From Lysinibacillus fusiformis (GTDB lineage: Bacteria; Bacillota; Bacilli; Bacillales_A; Planococcaceae), in assembly GCF_003049525.1 (NCBI RefSeq), contig NZ_PYWL01000002.1:1-64000 (forward strand): 64,000 nt of DNA. Reading direction: 5' to 3'. The notes under the pieces are model-generated. The model was not told where the DNA came from. It worked only from the letters and a program-made list of their open reading frames with translations, and did not search any database. Positions 61,313 to 64,000 of the stretch are shown here, in pieces. The position numbers were made by a program, and so were the translations under genes. The stretch's first letter is position 1, and each line of letters starts with the position of its first letter.

Positions 61313-62602
61313 ATGGGCATTGTTGCGCTATTACTTTTCGGTGTTTACGTGCTTTGTATGTACTGGTATATATTCCATAGCGGAGGAGGCAAAATACCAA
61401 GTACCTTACAGGGAACTGTTGCTGATCCAGTAATGTTTATGTCTGGTAAGGAACTTCTTTTAAGTGGTGAATATTCTAAAATACGGAACTTTTTATTCTT
61501 TGTAGCTACTCCTTTAGAATGGCTTGTTTACTTCATGATATTACTGCTAGGTGTCTCACGTTATTTAGAGAAAGTAAGCACATCTCAAACAAAGTGGAAG
61601 CTTTTGCAAAATGCAGGCTACTTATTTTTATTGTCATTATTAGTATATGTCGCATTATTCCCAATGGACTATTATCGTTATTATCTCAGTAAAAGCTATG
61701 GCATTAGCAACCAAGCATTTGGATCTTGGATGAAGGATGGTGTCATTGATTTTTGGGTGAACTTTGGAATGACCTTGATCATAGTGACAGTGCTCTATTG
61801 GCTCATTAAAAAGAGTGAGAAAAGATGGTGGCTTTATGCATGGCTATTAACCATCCCGTTCACAATGTTTGTGATGTTTATCCAGCCAGTTGTGATCGAC
61901 CCTTTGTACAATGACTTTTATCCGTTAAAAAATAAAGAGCTGGAAACTAAAATATTATCACTTGCTACCGAGGCACATATCCCAGCAGAGCATGTTTACG
62001 AGGTGAATATGGCTGAGAAGACGAATGCCCTAAATGCTTACGTGACAGGGATAGGTAGCAATTCAAGAATTGTTCTTTGGGATACTACATTAAACAGACT
62101 AACAGATAATGAAATTTTGTTTATTATGGCGCATGAAATGGGACATTATGTTGAAAAGCATATTTATTTTGGCATTGCAGGCTATCTTTTACTCTCTTTA
62201 GCTGGTTTATGGCTAACAGCTAAAATTATGCGACGCTTCGTTACACGATATGGACAGGTATTCAAAATTAATAAAATTAGTAATATTAGCTCCTACCCAT
62301 TATTTTTACTAATTACCTCCATATTATTATTTGCTTCCAATCCCGTTTCTAATTACGTATCCAGATACCAGGAATCAAGGGCAGATCAATATGCGATTGA
62401 CTTGATGAATGATCGCAAGGCGGCTGTAACGGCATTTCAAAAGCTAACGATTTCGGGCTTAAGCGAGGTCAACCCACCGCTTTTGGTGAAATGGTTCCGT
62501 TATACGCATCCTCCAATGCTAGAGCGTATTAATAACGTTGCTGATAAGGGCGAGTACAAACAAGAGGGTCCTTTAAAGGAAGAACAGAAGAAAAATAAGT
62601 AA
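61313..62602 (+). CDS. M48-family CAAX-protease-like metallopeptidase (Ste24 type)
   Basis: A 429-residue membrane protease with about seven helices. The zinc site is MAHEMGHYVEKH (HExxH) near residue 277, and the third ligand is expected in SRADQYAIDL. The N-terminal Ste24-like part contains YRYYLSKSYGISNQAFGSW. It cuts membrane-bound substrates. The ATG 61313 is 19 bases from GAGGGGG, too far for good initiation; an in-frame ATA at 61301 (MAKKMGI if used) is at the ideal distance and ATT at 61295 is another candidate. The annotated start is therefore uncertain. Confidence 0.88.
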   Translation: MGIVALLLFGVYVLCMYWYIFHSGGGKIPSTLQGTVADPVMFMSGKELLLSGEYSKIRNFLFFVATPLEWLVYFMILLLGVSRYLEKVSTSQTKWKLLQNAGYLFLLSLLVYVALFPMDYYRYYLSKSYGISNQAFGSWMKDGVIDFWVNFGMTLIIVTVLYWLIKKSEKRWWLYAWLLTIPFTMFVMFIQPVVIDPLYNDFYPLKNKELETKILSLATEAHIPAEHVYEVNMAEKTNALNAYVTGIGSNSRIVLWDTTLNRLTDNEILFIMAHEMGHYVEKHIYFGIAGYLLLSLAGLWLTAKIMRRFVTRYGQVFKINKISNISSYPLFLLITSILLFASNPVSNYVSRYQESRADQYAIDLMNDRKAAVTAFQKLTISGLSEVNPPLLVKWFRYTHPPMLERINNVADKGEYKQEGPLKEEQKKNK

Positions 62603-62681
62603 ATATGTTTTCCCAGTAAGTAAGTTGGGTAGTCTATGGAAAAGATGTATCAAAATTTGGTCGTTTATAGGGGACATCAAC

Positions 62682-63500
62682 ATGCGTAATGTGATTATTA
62701 TTACATTTTCTTCCATTTTAGTGGCCTTTGCTTATAATTTTTTGTTAATTCCTCATGAAATTTTAAGTGGGGGATTAAGCGGTATTGCCATTATGCTTGG
62801 GATTATTACTCCGCTGAATACCGGGGTGCTAAACCTACTACTGAACTTGCCCTTGCTTATTTTAGGTGTGATGAAGCTTGGGAAACGATTTATTAGCTAT
62901 ACGATTTTATCGGTGGCTGTTTTATCAGTGAGTTTATATATTATTCCGATTTACAAGGCGACACAAGAGCCCATTCTTGCTTCCTTATTTGGTGGAGTCA
63001 TCGTAGGTGTTGCCATGGGATTGATTTTCCGAGCAGCAGGCTCCTCTGGGGGCTTCGATATTATTGCCATGCTTTTAAGCCGTAAACGTGATTTTCCGCT
63101 TGGTACTTTAATTGCTGCTATGAATGGTATCGTAGTGGCAGCTTCAGGCTTTGTCTTTAGTTGGGATGCAGCGCTATTAACGCTTGTTTCCATTTATGCA
63201 ACCGGAAAAGTAGTGGACACGATTCATACAAGTCATATTAAATTAACCCTTATGATTATTACGAATAAAGGCGAAGAGGTTAAACAGCAATTATTAGAAA
63301 AACTTCATCGTGGGGTAACGATCATCGATGCGAAAGGAGCCTATTCTGGCGAAGGCCGTCAAGTATTAATTACGGTTATTACACGCTATCAACTGGCTGA
63401 TGTGAAAAGTACGATTAAAGAAACCGATCCTAAGTCGTTTGTGAATATTTTGCAAACAACCGAGGTGATGGGGATGTTTGATCGTGGTACAAGTAAATAA
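62682..63500 (+). CDS. YitT-family membrane protein (DUF161/DUF2179)
   Basis: About 272 residues with five or six helices, then a cytoplasmic DUF2179 domain (KLTLMIITNKGEEVKQQLLEK, VTIIDAKGAYSGEGRQVL). Family motifs are LIPHEILSGGLSGIAIMLG and FRAAGSSGGFDIIA. The role of YitT proteins is not established. The start is uncertain: ATG 62682 (MRNVIIITFSS) has a fair GGGGA site; a TTG at 62625 would add 19 residues but has no ribosome-binding site. Confidence 0.9.
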   Translation: MRNVIIITFSSILVAFAYNFLLIPHEILSGGLSGIAIMLGIITPLNTGVLNLLLNLPLLILGVMKLGKRFISYTILSVAVLSVSLYIIPIYKATQEPILASLFGGVIVGVAMGLIFRAAGSSGGFDIIAMLLSRKRDFPLGTLIAAMNGIVVAASGFVFSWDAALLTLVSIYATGKVVDTIHTSHIKLTLMIITNKGEEVKQQLLEKLHRGVTIIDAKGAYSGEGRQVLITVITRYQLADVKSTIKETDPKSFVNILQTTEVMGMFDRGTSK

Positions 63501-63510
63501 CGCTATCCTC

Positions 63511-63560
63511 AACACATGTTTTCGATTATACTTACTATAATCGAACGTGTGTTTTTGTTT
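63511..63560 (+). terminator. Terminator after the YitT gene
   Basis: ACACATG..TTCGATTATA pairs with TATAATCGAACGTGTGT, followed by TTTTG. Confidence 0.85.
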
Positions 63561-63596
63561 TAGGGGTAACTAGTTAATGTTGAAAGGGGAATGGAA

Positions 63597-63971
63597 ATGG
63601 AAAAGGAAACGATTCATGCAAATTGTCTTCAGCTGCAAGGAACAACGTATGACTATAAGGAAGAATGGCAAGCAGATCGCTATCTTATAGGTGGGAAGAT
63701 GTATGCCATGATTGGAGGAAATGCCACAGGTCGGCCAGTGCTAACGTTAAAATGTGAACCTGCGCGAGCAGAGGAATTACGAGAAGCCTATACCAGCATT
63801 ATACCTGGCTACTATATGAATAAAACGCATTGGAACTCCATTTATATGGATGCTGAAGATGTTCCGATGGATTTGGTAGAGAAACTTATTAAGCATTCGT
63901 ATGAACTTGTTTTCAGTAAATTAACGAAAAAAGCACAGCAGGAAATTTGCCTATTGGAAGCAAAACAATAA
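63597..63971 (+). CDS. MmcQ/YjbR-family protein
   Basis: A 124-residue protein of the MmcQ/YjbR (CyaY-like) fold: EEWQADRYLIGGKMYAMIGG, LTLKCEPARAEELREAY and the motif YYMNKTHWNSIYMDAEDVP, ending in a helix with LVEKLIKHSYELV. Members are small DNA-binding or unknown proteins. The start ATG 63597 is seven bases from AAAGGGG; an ATG at 63591 abuts that site. The gene is complete just before the window end. No operon partner is visible. Confidence 0.88.
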   Translation: MEKETIHANCLQLQGTTYDYKEEWQADRYLIGGKMYAMIGGNATGRPVLTLKCEPARAEELREAYTSIIPGYYMNKTHWNSIYMDAEDVPMDLVEKLIKHSYELVFSKLTKKAQQEICLLEAKQ

Positions 63972-64000
63972 CAAGACTTATATGAGTAAGGGATAGCGCA

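Noticed and set aside
1..64000. CRISPR array, tRNA, rRNA, prophage or conjugative module
   Set aside because: No regularly spaced repeats, no tRNA cloverleaf or rRNA sequence and no phage or transfer genes were seen on reading through; a dedicated search was not possible.

Overview
The window looks like a chromosomal segment of a low-GC, spore-forming, flagellated Bacillales species close to Lysinibacillus. The evidence is the AT-rich base composition, S-layer-homology (SLH) surface proteins, a GerAB-type germination permease, YwhD-, YoaT- and YitT-type Bacillales genes, strong AGGAGG ribosome-binding sites and frequent TTG/GTG starts. The species call is inference; no rRNA or tRNA gene was seen.

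Layout. 1-4300: edge of a gerAB-like gene, then an iron/metal uptake block: a nicotianamine-synthase-like gene, a Fur box, an AraC regulator, a siderophore-binding lipoprotein and a cupin. 4400-6030: small membrane proteins (TM2, two zinc-ribbon paralogues with a short reading frame between them, DUF2085). 6500-12300: a three-SLH surface protein followed by a 1275-residue secreted nuclease. 12800-13720: thioredoxin-reductase-like flavoprotein. 13800-14100: a candidate structured RNA. 14350-18720: a cobalamin riboswitch with a terminator platform controlling nrdH-nrdI-nrdE-nrdF-dut. 18800-25850: GH5 lipoprotein, ferredoxin and ywhD, WYL regulator, DinB, DJ-1/PfpI, aldo-keto reductase, LysR. 26400-30780: an abundant-type S-layer protein whose terminator loop has been hit by an 1868-bp IS1182-like element carrying a frameshifted transposase. 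30800-37990: acyltransferase, quinone oxidoreductase with divergent TetR, arginase and amino-acid permease, YoaT. 38100-43600: Nim-like flavin protein, a VanRS-like two-component pair with an S11 DD-carboxypeptidase, VOC protein, CamS-like lipoprotein. 43900-49450: Fur-box flavin monooxygenase, a DUF1980/permease pair under a probable Zur box, AraC regulator, SDR. 49500-52210: a methyl-accepting chemotaxis protein co-transcribed with a BMP-type binding lipoprotein behind a sigma-D-type promoter. 52400-54430: ascorbate-type PTS. 54490-61110: LysR divergent from an ABC importer operon that ends in an MBL-fold hydrolase and a secreted CYTH-like protein. 61300-64000: Ste24-like M48 protease, YitT, MmcQ/YjbR.

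How the parts fit. Metal control recurs: two Fur boxes, one Zur box and one B12 riboswitch, each next to genes for metal uptake or a metal/cofactor-dependent step. The riboswitch suggests that the iron/manganese ribonucleotide reductase is shut off when a B12-dependent enzyme elsewhere can work. The binding lipoprotein and chemoreceptor overlap by four bases, suggesting a dedicated ligand-capture and chemotaxis unit. The least described combinations are the BMP-MCP pair, the importer-MBL-CYTH operon, the orphan nicotianamine-synthase-like gene and the structured RNA upstream of the riboswitch.
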